The notes under the pieces were generated by a model. That model worked only from the letters and a program-made list of their open reading frames with translations. It made no database searches and was not told the DNA's origin. 64,000 nucleotides of DNA. Origin: a virus. Below, one piece after another: positions 27,155-34,817 of this stretch; within the stretch, counting starts at the first letter, position 1; every line of letters starts with the position of its first letter. A program made the position numbers and the translations under genes. The DNA lies in IMG/VR virus record IMGVR_UViG_3300020147_000065, positions 124,001-188,000 of that record; one strand, written 5' to 3'.

Positions 27155-27880
27155 ATGTCCATCACAGAACTACAAGAACGTTTTTATCTGGAGAATAAAT
27201 TTCATTTCTCCCCCATGATTCACTCATGGCGAAAGAGCGAGGAAAAAGAAGCCGAGATATTCTCTCATTCTCTTGAGGGTTTATCTATGGTAAAGAATTT
27301 CGATGCTATAGAAGCATTGTTTTACGCAGACCGGTTAGCTCTTGAAGAGAAGATAATCGAGACGGCATCAGATCATAGTCTCTACGTTATCAATGATTGG
27401 GATGATAACACAATAAAGGACAAGATACTCACCCAGGAAGTAGCCCGGATTTATGCCGGTAAATATCTGATGAGTCAGCTTCGTTATTCCTTTAAAGAAG
27501 ATTTTGAATTACTACAGTCGGGAGTTCTTGATCTCAAACGACCAATTGCAAGAATCTGGGCCAGGGATATATTTTATCTACCATTTAAAGATCATGGTGA
27601 AAGTTTGAACATCCTCTGTGGAGATTATGTTCCTTATTCATTTCATGGCGATGAATACCCCGTGGTCAGACAAAAAGAAATCAAGTATATACCCAAAGGT
27701 AGCACCGAGATAAAAATTGGCCACGAAGTAGTTCTGGAAAGATGCGGTAGACTCGAACAGACATGTGATATTGCCGTGTGGCTCTGGAACACGGAACTAC
27801 ACGATCCCTCGACTCGTAAGGGGAGCCAGAAAAGAGGTTCTCTATGGCAAACGATGTTACGGAGAAAGATCGCCGTATGA
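27155..27880 (+). CDS. Hypothetical protein, first gene of early operon
   Basis: A 241-residue protein starting MSITELQERFYLEN, preceded at 8 nt by GGAGAG. A GTG 15 bases upstream is an alternative. It is an acidic, largely helical protein with a repeated HS pattern near the start (IHSWRKSEEKEAEIFSHSL). No fold was recognised. It overlaps the next gene by 37 bp. Confidence 0.8.
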   Translation: MSITELQERFYLENKFHFSPMIHSWRKSEEKEAEIFSHSLEGLSMVKNFDAIEALFYADRLALEEKIIETASDHSLYVINDWDDNTIKDKILTQEVARIYAGKYLMSQLRYSFKEDFELLQSGVLDLKRPIARIWARDIFYLPFKDHGESLNILCGDYVPYSFHGDEYPVVRQKEIKYIPKGSTEIKIGHEVVLERCGRLEQTCDIAVWLWNTELHDPSTRKGSQKRGSLWQTMLRRKIAV

Positions 27881-28026
27881 AGATGGCGATTAAGACCCTG
27901 AAGAAAATCGCTGCGGGTAAGTTCGACGAACAGTACGATAATGACAGCGATAGACTTCATGCCCAGCAGAAAATGGCCAAAGCCACTCTGGAAAATATGA
28001 GGAAGGTGCAGAACTGTGAGTTGTGA
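27844..28026 (+). CDS. Small charged helical protein
   Basis: 60 residues, MANDVTEKDRRMKMAIKTLKK. It is almost entirely charged helix and starts inside the end of the previous gene, with AGAGG upstream. Overlaps on both sides point to translational coupling. No family was recognised. Confidence 0.7.
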   Translation: MANDVTEKDRRMKMAIKTLKKIAAGKFDEQYDNDSDRLHAQQKMAKATLENMRKVQNCEL

Positions 28027-28528
28027 AGCAATCGAGTATTTGGAGAGAGGTAACCCTTACGAATCCGTCATTGATTTCGGTGGACGTAAGTTTACAGGAA
28101 GAGTGCGTCTAATTAATCCTTATCATCTGGATGAAGAAGAACCTCTTAAAATTGGCGACATGGTTTACGAGAACGTCCACGATGGGAATGACGAGATACT
28201 TGTTCCTGGATTCGTGTGTGCGATTGATGGTGAACGAGTTCAGGTAGATTATTCCTCTACAATTCGCCTTCAACCCAAAGAAAGATATAGTTTTTCTCAC
28301 TATGATCCCGAAGAAGGTCATTTTATTTCTCATATCGGTCGCAATGTAGCAAAGTTTATGATAACACAGGAAGGAAAGACCAAGACTTTCTACTGCTGGG
28401 CCAGAACTTCACGAACAACCGATTACGGGGTAGATAGGGATGACAAGAAGTGGTATCGCTCACACAGGCACGTATCAAAGAAATTCATACCACCTTATTC
28501 TGCCGGACGCTGCATGATACAGTATTGA
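28016..28528 (+). CDS. Hypothetical protein with a GDxVYEN domain
   Basis: 170 residues from a GTG start, with GAGGAAGG upstream inside the previous gene. The central part LKIGDMVYENVHDG, then VCAIDGERVQVDYSS, resembles the start of the next gene's product (MKVGDYVYENISD...GEVLLDFSQ), a KOW- or SH3-like beta barrel shared by both. The C-terminal part is basic and aromatic (KTFYCWARTSRTT). Confidence 0.7.
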   Translation: MSCEAIEYLERGNPYESVIDFGGRKFTGRVRLINPYHLDEEEPLKIGDMVYENVHDGNDEILVPGFVCAIDGERVQVDYSSTIRLQPKERYSFSHYDPEEGHFISHIGRNVAKFMITQEGKTKTFYCWARTSRTTDYGVDRDDKKWYRSHRHVSKKFIPPYSAGRCMIQY

Positions 28529-28536
28529 GGTAACCA

Positions 28537-28890
28537 ATGAAAGTAGGAGACTACGTATACGAGAACATTTCAGATTATCCTAAAGGTATCATCTGTATTC
28601 AGGGAGCGGCCATCGTTGCGGCTGTGACCAATGACGGGGAGGTACTTCTTGATTTCTCGCAGGTGTTTCTTCGTCGCAACAAGGTGGGCCGAATTAAACC
28701 CTCGATCATGCAACAAGTAATGACTGATATTCTTGGTGGGCGAGAGTCAGGGATTTATAGCTTACCACGGCCAGAAGATCGCATCAGTTTAAAGGATTAT
28801 GGGTTGAATACATTCTTTAAGAAATGGCGACCGCTCAAGTACTTAAAGAAAGCAGAAGGTCGGCAGGAGATGCCTGAATATTGGAAGTAA
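28537..28890 (+). CDS. Hypothetical protein with a GDxVYEN domain
   Basis: 117 residues, eight bases after the previous stop, with GAGG upstream. The N-terminal half repeats the VGDYVYEN and VLLDFSQ pattern of its neighbour. The C-terminus is basic (FFKKWRPLKYLKKAEGRQ). It is the last gene of the operon and is followed at once by a strong terminator. Confidence 0.72.
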   Translation: MKVGDYVYENISDYPKGIICIQGAAIVAAVTNDGEVLLDFSQVFLRRNKVGRIKPSIMQQVMTDILGGRESGIYSLPRPEDRISLKDYGLNTFFKKWRPLKYLKKAEGRQEMPEYWK

Positions 28891-28892
28891 CG

Positions 28893-28925
28893 AAAAGCCG
28901 GAGTCCCTGAAGACTCCGGCTTTTC
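28893..28925 (+). terminator. Intrinsic terminator of the 27-29 kb operon
   Basis: AAAAGCCGGAGTC pairs with GACTCCGGCTTTT (13 bp) around a short CCTGAA loop. The A and T flanks make it bidirectional, so it also ends the convergent minus-strand gene. This is the classical design, unlike the C-tract junctions farther right. Confidence 0.93.
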
Positions 28926-28952
28926 TTATACCCATTTATATCTAAATCTGAG

Positions 28953-28979
28953 TATAAACGGATATAAACAGGTATAAAC
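28953..28979 (+). repeat. Three TATAAAC repeats at exact 10-bp spacing
   Basis: TATAAAC begins at 28953, 28963 and 28973, once per helical turn on the same DNA face. A CCCCGTGG motif follows at about 28982. The block sits between converging genes, so it is not an obvious promoter. A protein-binding array or short iterons are possible. Confidence 0.6.
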
Positions 28980-28994
28980 TACCCCGTGGTTGGC

Positions 28995-29249
28995 TTATGT
29001 CTTAATTAATTCCGCCTGTAGATTCATCTTACCCACTAAGTAAGTCTTAACATCTCCATTAGGCTCATATATCATTACATTCACAAAGTCATCTGGAGTA
29101 ATCTCGAAGATGACTCTCTGTGAACCCAGAACTTCGTGAGTAATCAGGTCTTCGTTATCAAGATGGGCCTGGAGGCCGGTAGCCTTGTTATCGTGATCGC
29201 GGTTGTGCAGTTCGAAGAGGCGCACACTTCCTCGCTGTTCAGTACTCAT
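28995..29249 (-). CDS. Hypothetical small protein, leaderless
   Basis: 84 residues from MSTEQRGSVRLFELHN. The minus-strand promoter TTGTAA-17-TATAAT ends 7 nt before this ATG, so the message would start at or next to it. Upstream in-frame Met codons lie inside the promoter and are rejected. It contains ITHEVLGSQRVIFEITPDD; no family was recognised. Confidence 0.75.
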   Translation of the reverse strand: MSTEQRGSVRLFELHNRDHDNKATGLQAHLDNEDLITHEVLGSQRVIFEITPDDFVNVMIYEPNGDVKTYLVGKMNLQAELIKT

Positions 29250-29566
29250 GTTCTCCATTATACAAAAAATCACCCGTCTTTACAAGTAGTTAATAGTGTG
29301 TATAATTAAAAATCTCGAATTGGTATTTTTTGAGAATAGTAAAATTTTAAAGAATGGGTTTCTTCTCCCTGGGAATCGGGTTTTGGGAGAGGGGTGTTTT
29401 TAGTACACGTACCATTACTTCGTAATAATACACACTAATTATAGAGCTGATTTGGGTTTTTTGGGTGTAGCATTTACTCGGTACCGGGTCCCCTCTCCAG
29501 AGAGGGACCGAAAAATAAGTAGTGGGGGGTGTGTTTATATCACAAAACACACCCCGGCACCGCGCA
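29250..29566. other. 317-bp gene-free segment with two hairpins
   Basis: No credible reading frame was found. Visible features are the minus-strand promoter at its left end, an A/T-rich stretch, an ATTAC-TTC-GTAAT palindrome near 29422, a GGTCCCCTCTC hairpin at 29487-29509, and the terminator-like hairpin at 29526-29555. Confidence 0.6.
29526..29555 (-). terminator. Hairpin after small minus-strand gene
   Basis: GGGGTGTGTTT at 29526-29536 pairs with AAACACACCCC at 29545-29555, 11 bp around an 8-nt loop. It lies 11 bp beyond the stop of the 29567-29776 gene. Confidence 0.7.
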
Positions 29567-29776
29567 TCAATCAATCGCGTAAGTCTCGCCATCATCCATA
29601 ACACAAAAGGCAACCTGTGTCAATCCATAGCCATCGCCTCGCCATGTGTCAATGATACGACAGAAGGCATGAGCTTCGACTAAGGCCCATGCCTCATTCC
29701 ATGAGTCAACCTCACGGATAAACGTAGGGCGTTCACCATTGCAGTGATAGACAGAGAAGCGGGAAGGGTCATTCAT
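29567..29776 (-). CDS. Hypothetical 69-residue protein
   Basis: MNDPSRFSVYHCNGERPTFI onward, with GAGG upstream. Minus-strand promoter TTGTGA-17-TATACT carries ACCCGTGGTTAGC, the putative operator, inside its spacer. Pattern FCRIIDTWRGDGYGLTQVAF is not recognised. Confidence 0.72.
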   Translation of the reverse strand: MNDPSRFSVYHCNGERPTFIREVDSWNEAWALVEAHAFCRIIDTWRGDGYGLTQVAFCVMDDGETYAID

Positions 29777-29814
29777 TGTATTACCTCACTTAGTATAGCT
29801 AACCACGGGTGCGG

Positions 29815-30027
29815 TCACAATGGAGTAACCGCGCGAATGAAGTCAGACATGGTGCCAGCATAGTCACGGGCTACACCTCGAATAATATGCAGATTAGACA
29901 TCTCTTCGATTTCTTCGGCATCCTCGAAGTATGAGCCTTCACATTCAAGCGCATGGTTGCGCATCTCGGCTACGATGGCAGGGGACAGGAACACTACAGG
30001 GGCAGGGAGGTTGGCTGAATTACGCAT
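29815..30027 (-). CDS. Hypothetical 70-residue protein, leaderless
   Basis: The start MRNSANLPAPVVFLSP is chosen because TATACT lies 6 nt before it, with TTGCAT 16 bp farther upstream. The in-frame Met codons upstream overlap the -10. The helix VAEMRNHALECEGSYFEDAEEIEEM is acidic. No family was recognised. Confidence 0.7.
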   Translation of the reverse strand: MRNSANLPAPVVFLSPAIVAEMRNHALECEGSYFEDAEEIEEMSNLHIIRGVARDYAGTMSDFIRAVTPL

Positions 30028-30238
30028 ACCCATAGTATAGCACATCGCAAGTGCTATGCAATACTCTATTTATTTAAATGTTCTCTACTGTACCAACCAC
30101 GGGGCACGATCTTGACATTTGTTTGCGGGTGGGGGGGCACCTATACATAACCTGGTTTATGTACTCTATATAACATATTAATTTATTTTTTCTTCTTTAC
30201 CCCTTGCATTGCACTACTCATGCTGTCATACTTTAGGT

Positions 30239-30478
30239 ATGTTAATTGAAGCCCTCGACCGTTTAACCAGCCTGTCCCTTGCCCTTGCTACTGCCTTTTG
30301 TGTCCTCGCCTGTCATGCGTATTACCTTAATATGCCTGAGTGTGCATGGGCTAACATCAAGTTGTTTATTGTGGCCTTTGTGTGTGAGCTTGTGTTTCTC
30401 AAGCTGCATAACATGGCAGTAGTAGCATGGTGCAAGCGTGAGAACGCTATCTATGACGCTGCCCGTGCTGCTGTATAA
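30239..30478 (+). CDS. Small membrane protein, leaderless
   Basis: 79 residues from MLIEALDRLTSLSLALATAF. The promoter reads CCCCTTGCAT, 17 bp, CATACT, then 6 nt to the ATG. Two hydrophobic helices (about 12-30 and 38-58) are followed by a basic tail. This is the first unit of the long plus-strand array. Confidence 0.72.
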   Translation: MLIEALDRLTSLSLALATAFCVLACHAYYLNMPECAWANIKLFIVAFVCELVFLKLHNMAVVAWCKRENAIYDAARAAV

Positions 30479-30488
30479 TAAGGCCCCT

Positions 30489-30520
30489 GCACCTACCTTG
30501 CGGGGTAGGTGCGGGGGGGG
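30489..30520 (+). terminator. Hairpin followed by G8
   Basis: GCACCTACC pairs with GGTAGGTGC (9 bp), followed directly by eight G. The hairpin is terminator-like, but the trailing tract is G on the coding strand, opposite to the C-tracts of later units. Confidence 0.7.
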
Positions 30521-30617
30521 CACCTGCTATACGATCCAAAATAATTGTTCTTTACCCCTTGCACTATTCACTATTCCTGATATACTCTAAGCATCGCTTG
30601 ATTGATAAGGAACGACG

Positions 30618-30803
30618 ATGAACAAGAAAGCAACCATCTGGGGCGCACTCCACTATGTAGTAACCGGCCCAAAGGCCGAAGAGAACGCAATAGCGTTCTA
30701 CCGTGCGCAGGGCTACACCTGCACGGGCACGGGCGCTGGCCATGTGCGGGTGTTAGAGGATGGCAAGGGGCATCGTGCCTATATGTCCCTTGAGGCCATC
30801 TAA
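30618..30803 (+). CDS. Hypothetical 61-residue protein
   Basis: MNKKATIWGALHYVVTGPKA, with AAGGAACG before the ATG and promoter CCCCTTGCAC...TATACT about 30 nt upstream. The sequence ends GHVRVLEDGKGHRAYMSLEAI. A small alpha/beta domain is likely; not recognised. Confidence 0.72.
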   Translation: MNKKATIWGALHYVVTGPKAEENAIAFYRAQGYTCTGTGAGHVRVLEDGKGHRAYMSLEAI

Positions 30804-30811
30804 CCTATACC

Positions 30812-30850
30812 CTGCGCACACTTGACTTTTGTGTGCGCAGGGGGGGGGGG
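30812..30850 (+). terminator. Hairpin followed by G10
   Basis: CTGCGCACAC (30812-30821) pairs with GTGTGCGCAG (30831-30840), a perfect 10-bp stem, followed by ten G. Confidence 0.75.
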
Positions 30851-31005
30851 CATCGCCTATCCTTTGTCAAGGATCACCTATGCCCTATGTGCGCTACCAT
30901 ACAATAGCTGATTTATTCTCTAAAATTCTTTATTATTACCCCTTGTATAGTAGCCCCTACCCTGAGATACTATAGTCATCACGTTGGTTAAGGAGAGTGC
31001 CTAAC

Positions 31006-31314
31006 ATGGCAAGCAAATCAGTCGTTTTAGTAGAGCGTAGCGGACACATTAGCGGTGTGCAGGGTATGTTTAAGTTGTATAAGGACGGACGCATGACGTT
31101 CGCCAGCAACCTGGTTGAAGGTGCCGACGCTTGCCGTTTGGTTATCTATGTTAAGGAAACGCCCACGATTAAAGTGGGAGAGGGCTATATGGTGCGCGGC
31201 ACGAATAGCGGCCATGCTTTGGGCAAGGCTCCGAAAATCACGTTTCCTGAGAACATTCTCCGTTTGGCGATGGCTCTTAAAGTCCAAGCCGACAAACAAG
31301 CGGAGGCCGCATGA
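31006..31314 (+). CDS. Soluble member of a three-copy gene pair family (copy 1)
   Basis: 102 residues, MASKSVVLVERSGHISGVQG. AAGGAG precedes the ATG. It shares with the genes at 32339 and 35292 the elements GHIS, a short basic strand, VIYVKETPTIKVGEGYMV, a GxxSGHALGKAPKITFP stretch and a C-terminal helix. Its stop overlaps the start of a tiny membrane protein gene (ATGA), as in the other two copies. Confidence 0.8.
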   Translation: MASKSVVLVERSGHISGVQGMFKLYKDGRMTFASNLVEGADACRLVIYVKETPTIKVGEGYMVRGTNSGHALGKAPKITFPENILRLAMALKVQADKQAEAA

Positions 31315-31427
31315 TTTTTGTCCTCGCTTTTCTTTTACTAATTTGCTGCCCCGCTTTTGCGGGGCAGCCTGAAAAGTTCTGGGCAGCTATCGGCCTACTT
31401 AGTGTAGTCTGTTTTATAGTGACCTAA
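31311..31427 (+). CDS. Tiny two-helix membrane protein (copy 1)
   Basis: 38 residues: MIFVLAFLLLICCPAFAG, then QPEKFWAAIGLLSVVCFIVT. Two hydrophobic helices flank a PAF turn. It overlaps the preceding stop by ATGA, so it is coupled. Homologous-looking peptides are at 32638, 35600, 47991 and 61568. Confidence 0.72.
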   Translation: MIFVLAFLLLICCPAFAGQPEKFWAAIGLLSVVCFIVT

Positions 31428-31436
31428 CATAATCCG

Positions 31437-31477
31437 GCCTACTTGTCAAGTTAAAAGAAAAGACTTGACAAGTAGGC
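31437..31477 (+). terminator. 15-bp perfect hairpin
   Basis: GCCTACTTGTCAAGT pairs with ACTTGACAAGTAGGC, loop 11 nt. A G-rich stretch (GCGGCGGGGGTGGGC) follows rather than a U-tract. It marks the end of the two-gene unit. Confidence 0.8.
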
Positions 31478-31680
31478 GCGGCGGGGGTGGGCAGATTACA
31501 ACTTTTGTCAACCCGGTGCCGGCCTTCTCAACGCTAACCCTTTAGTTTAACGCGCCCAAACAAAAAGTCAAGCAACCCTGTCAAGGGATCGCGCATAAAT
31601 TATTTTTCAGCCTGGCCCTTGCATCAATCCCCGTGGTTAGTTAAACTATTGTTATCACAATTCGGTTTTAGGAGATTTCA

Positions 31681-31881
31681 ATGCAAGACGATTCTGTAGT
31701 TTTACCCGCCGTTGTTACCCCGCCCGTCAATCCGCACCTGAAGGGCAAAGATTGGGTTTGGGCGTGGGTGCCCAGCGTGTGGGGCGCGGGTGGCTATACA
31801 CGCTCCATGTTGCGCACGGAGGCGCAAGCGCACGGCTTTGAGTTCACGGAGCCGCGTGAGGGGCAAGAGCCACGCTATTAG
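31681..31881 (+). CDS. Hypothetical 66-residue protein
   Basis: MQDDSVVLPAVVTPPVNPHL, with TAGGAG before the ATG. Promoter TTGCAT-17-TAAACT holds CCCCGTGG in its spacer. The Trp-rich centre KDWVWAWVPSVWGAGG is unusual. Not recognised. Confidence 0.72.
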   Translation: MQDDSVVLPAVVTPPVNPHLKGKDWVWAWVPSVWGAGGYTRSMLRTEAQAHGFEFTEPREGQEPRY

Positions 31882-31892
31882 CAGCTTAGCAA

Positions 31893-31978
31893 TTCTCACA
31901 CTTGTTGTTATAGTGTGAGAACTGCCCCCCCCCCACCGCCAGCAGTTTGTAACAGCCACAAACTGATCGCGGTGGGGG
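31893..31978 (+). terminator. Double hairpin around the first C-tract
   Basis: A TTCTCACAC/GTGTGAGAA stem is followed by the first long C-tract on the plus strand. The 3' part of that tract (CCCCACCGC) can itself pair with GCGGTGGGG to form a second, longer hairpin with an inner CAGTTTGT/ACAAACTG stem. Related double hairpins occur near 33100 and 35120. Confidence 0.65.
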
Positions 31979-32115
31979 AATTGTTCGCCGGCAAACATTT
32001 GCTCTGATCGCGCCTTGACATTCTGGGGTTGGTTTGGTAGGGGCCGGCATCGCGCAAAAATAATCCTTGTATGATCGTCGCGTTGTGATATACTAAGGGT
32101 AATCAGGAGGTTTCA

Positions 32116-32265
32116 ATGACTCAGAAGCACAACCCGCCGCGCGTCGTAAAGTGCGACCATTGCGGCAAACTCACGAAGCACAACCCCGTTGCATGGCAAC
32201 AACTGTGCGACAAATGCGAGGAGAAATTTGACCGCCGTCGTGCCTACAAAAACGGTTACGAGTAA
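32116..32265 (+). CDS. Small zinc-ribbon protein
   Basis: 49 residues: MTQKHNPPRVVKCDHCGKLT...QQLCDKCEEKFDRRRAY. Two CxxC knuckles (CDHC, CDKC) 19 residues apart can hold one zinc. AGGAGG lies 6 nt before the ATG. It probably binds nucleic acid or protein; its role is unknown. A GGGAAAGGGG/CCCCTTTCC hairpin follows at once. Confidence 0.8.
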   Translation: MTQKHNPPRVVKCDHCGKLTKHNPVAWQQLCDKCEEKFDRRRAYKNGYE

Positions 32266-32338
32266 GGGAAAGGGGACTTGCGCCCCTTTCCTCACCCTGT
32301 TAAACTACTGTTGTTAGTTAATTTTTGGAGGTTATCCC

Positions 32339-32641
32339 ATGTCACTGTTTGAGAATCCAGTCACCGGACACATCAGCCACCCAACTGCCGGGCGCGTCGC
32401 CGTCGAGTTTGACCTACATAAAGAAAAAGACCGCGTTGTTTTGCGGTCTATTGAGGGTGAGGCTGGCGAGTGCTTTGGAGTTATTTATCTTCGCAAAACT
32501 CCAACCATCGAAATTGGACAGGGTTATTTGACTTTCAAGGGGCGCAGCGGTCATGATTTACAGGGCACCAAAAAAGTCACTTTTCCTACTCCAATAGTGG
32601 AACTGGCGAAAAAGGTGCAAGAGAGACAGGCCGCCGCGTGA
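32339..32641 (+). CDS. Soluble member of gene pair family (copy 2)
   Basis: 100 residues, MSLFENPVTGHISHPTAGRV, with GGAGG before the ATG. Shared core: GVIYLRKTPTIEIGQGYLTF and SGHDLQGTKKVTFPTPIVEL. It begins MSLF like copy 3 at 35292. Its stop overlaps the next start (GTGA). Confidence 0.8.
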   Translation: MSLFENPVTGHISHPTAGRVAVEFDLHKEKDRVVLRSIEGEAGECFGVIYLRKTPTIEIGQGYLTFKGRSGHDLQGTKKVTFPTPIVELAKKVQERQAAA

Positions 32642-32748
32642 TACTAATCGGCCTATTCCTTTTCATTGTGGCTCCCGCTTTTTATAAGCGGGAGCCAGTT
32701 TATATCGCAATTTGGGCGGTATATGTTGCACTGATAAATTGGCTCTGA
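32638..32748 (+). CDS. Tiny two-helix membrane protein (copy 2)
   Basis: 36 residues from GTG: VILIGLFLFIVAPAFYKREP then VYIAIWAVYVALINWL. It has the same APAF turn as copy 1 and overlaps the upstream stop by GTGA. Confidence 0.7.
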   Translation: MILIGLFLFIVAPAFYKREPVYIAIWAVYVALINWL

Positions 32749-32784
32749 TATACTCAGAGAGTTGTTAAATTCTGGAGGTTTTCC

Positions 32785-33021
32785 ATGTTATTTCCACCCA
32801 TAGAACCGCAGGACGTTCCGAGCTTTGCCGAGATTTTTTCCGATGTATTGAACGCGCAGCCGGAGGGCGATGATTTGGAAGCGTGTGACGAATGGTTAAG
32901 CTGCAACGACGGCGAATGGCCGCGCAGTGTCGAAGAGTTGCGGGAATGGTGGACAGCCGAACCAGAGCCGGAATATCAGAGCGCGACCCTTGATCCTGAT
33001 TACGATGAAACTCTGAGCTGA
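32785..33021 (+). CDS. Hypothetical acidic protein
   Basis: 78 residues, MLFPPIEPQDVPSFAEIFSD, strongly acidic throughout (PEGDDLEACDEW, AEPEPEYQ). TGGAGG precedes the ATG. A DNA-mimic or inhibitor protein is conceivable from composition, but no family was recognised. Confidence 0.72.
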   Translation: MLFPPIEPQDVPSFAEIFSDVLNAQPEGDDLEACDEWLSCNDGEWPRSVEELREWWTAEPEPEYQSATLDPDYDETLS

Positions 33022-33277
33022 TATAACGGGCACTGCCAACGCGGTGCCCGTTTTTCTTTGCGCGACCATGCCGGCGAGTGTGCGCTATCTTACATAGTGG
33101 GCAGCTTGCACTTGACGTTGTGTGCAAGCTGCCCACCCCCACCACGCAGCAGAAAACAACCCTGCTGCGTGGTGATCTGTTCCCTGGCGAACATTTATTA
33201 TTTATACCCTTGCACTTGCTATTGTGGCCTGATATACTGCTATGCAGTTGTTAAATTAAGCCATCCACGGAGATATT

Positions 33278-33490
33278 ATGTTAGCCTACACAATGACCGA
33301 CGAGACGACCTACACAGTGACCCGCAACGGTTCACCCGTTGGCACAATTCGCCTTGACGGTGCCTTCTATAGCGCCTATGGTGTGCGCGATAATTTTCTT
33401 GGTTCCAGCAGCCGGAGCCTCGGAATTGAGAACGCGGTGCGTAATCAATTTGGCACCCGTCGCCCAAAGTGGGGCAGACGCGGACACTAA
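33278..33490 (+). CDS. Hypothetical 70-residue basic protein
   Basis: MLAYTMTDETTYTVTRNGSP, with CGGAGA before the ATG. Beta strands with GSPVGTIRLDG are followed by a helix (LGIENAVRNQFG) and a basic tail (RRPKWGRRGH). Not recognised. Confidence 0.7.
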   Translation: MLAYTMTDETTYTVTRNGSPVGTIRLDGAFYSAYGVRDNFLGSSSRSLGIENAVRNQFGTRRPKWGRRGH

Positions 33491-33567
33491 AAATATTTCG
33501 GGCGCGACCTTGCACAGAGGTTGCGCCCCTGTTATACTATTGGTATAACCAATCAGGGAGAACGAAA

Positions 33568-33690
33568 ATGTCCGACGGAAAAACGATCATCGAAGAAATT
33601 GACGAAATCGAAGAATTGGCAGCGATGGCCGACGAACACGACGCGCAAAACGAGTTCCACGATCAATTTGATGGACAGTGGAAAGTCTAA
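33568..33690 (+). CDS. Small acidic peptide gene
   Basis: 40 residues, MSDGKTIIEEIDEIEELAAM...HDQFDGQWKV, with GGGAG before the ATG. Nearly all helix and acidic. The stop is followed by a GGGCCGGC/GCCGGCCC hairpin and a C-tract. Confidence 0.65.
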   Translation: MSDGKTIIEEIDEIEELAAMADEHDAQNEFHDQFDGQWKV

Positions 33691-33826
33691 CAAAACGGGC
33701 CGGCCCCTACGGGGAGCCGGCCCTCACTTTATCTGCCCCCCCCCCACTCATAAAATTTTCCATAAATTACTTGTATTTATATTCTGTTATGTTATACTTT
33801 CAGTATCACAATTAGGAGGTAGCAAA

Positions 33827-34006
33827 ATGCTACTCGATTTATGGCCTTACTTAGTGGCCTCTTTTCCAATGACTGATATGCGGAATCGCATTGCACGTCA
33901 AATAATGAAAAGGGCGATGCAACCAAAGGGTCTGGATGGCACAGTGTGGGGAACACTGACAGACAAATATGTTGATAAGTCGTTCGATAGCAACGCCCGG
34001 TATTAA
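33827..34006 (+). CDS. Hypothetical 59-residue protein
   Basis: MLLDLWPYLVASFPMTDMRN, with AGGAGG before the ATG. A hydrophobic start is followed by a basic amphipathic helix (RNRIARQIMKRAMQPKG). Its stop lies inside a CCCGG/CCGGG hairpin that ends the unit. Confidence 0.7.
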   Translation: MLLDLWPYLVASFPMTDMRNRIARQIMKRAMQPKGLDGTVWGTLTDKYVDKSFDSNARY

Positions 34007-34099
34007 ACCGGGCGTTGTTGGTTTGTTTGCCCCCCCCACTCAAATTTAAGAAAATCTGCCCACCCCCGTGTTAATTTCTTCCCCTTTCGCTGCGCTATA

Positions 34100-34216
34100 A
34101 TGGAAGAAGGAAAGTCAGGGAACTGGGTCAAAAATAAAAATAAATTTGACTTTCATTTGTCCCCGTGGTCTGCTATACTAATGTTAATTCTTTTAGGAGT
34201 GAGTTTATCACCATGA
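34100..34216 (+). repeat. GGAAGAAGG element, copy 1 (possible 38-residue peptide)
   Basis: The first of four similar ~40-bp elements (others at 35184, 35781, 41531). Here it opens a frame MEEGKSGNWVKNKNKFDFHL that continues to a stop overlapping the next gene's ATG. It sits between a C-tract junction and a CCCCGTGG promoter. Either a short leader peptide or an RNA/DNA element. Confidence 0.5.
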
Positions 34217-34713
34217 ACACCACGTTAGTTAATCAGGCCGCCGCATTGAGCGCGAAACTCCGCAAAATCACCGGACGTTGCGGCGAAAACCATTCAGCCG
34301 ACTATTTGAATCGCGCAGAACGCGCATATTCCCGCGCGTATGACCGCGCTATGCGTCGCGCGATGGCTGCGATGCCTTCGGCTGTTCCCGGTGTTATTCC
34401 CGTTGAGGCTATCAAATTGATGTCAGCAGCGACCTATTCTGTGCCCGTCGAATCGGTTAAAATCCTCAAAATTGAGCAGATTGCAGCCGACCATCCCGAC
34501 CGCGTTATTGACCGCGCGTGGAGTGTGCGACTGTTGGGCGAACGCACGGTTCGGGCGCGTGAACTTGATGGCGAAGATTACAGCCATGTTATCACGCATA
34601 CCCACCTCGTAGAAACCCGTTATGGTCACGGTGTGCCAGAGTCCGGCAACGGTGCTTGGGGTTCGTTGTTCGGCATCACCGACAAAGGCGAATATCGCCT
34701 ATGGTGTGACTAA
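34213..34713 (+). CDS. Hypothetical 166-residue protein
   Basis: MNTTLVNQAAALSAKLRKIT, with TAGGAG upstream. The promoter has CCCCGTGG followed by TATACT. The N-terminal half is a basic helix bundle (YLNRAERAYSRAYDRAMRRAM). The C-terminal half has HVITHTHLVETRYGHG and ends GITDKGEYRLWCD. Not recognised. Confidence 0.75.
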   Translation: MNTTLVNQAAALSAKLRKITGRCGENHSADYLNRAERAYSRAYDRAMRRAMAAMPSAVPGVIPVEAIKLMSAATYSVPVESVKILKIEQIAADHPDRVIDRAWSVRLLGERTVRARELDGEDYSHVITHTHLVETRYGHGVPESGNGAWGSLFGITDKGEYRLWCD

Positions 34714-34817
34714 CACCACGCCTCACACCGCAAGGTGTGAGGTGCCCCCCCCCCACGCTTGCCATTTTATTTTGTTTGTGTCATACTATAGTTATCTTGA
34801 TTGATGAGGTTAGTGAA

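Noticed and set aside
29347-29613. 88-codon minus-strand frame
   Set aside because: It spans two hairpins and the terminator of the neighbouring gene and has no promoter or ribosome site.
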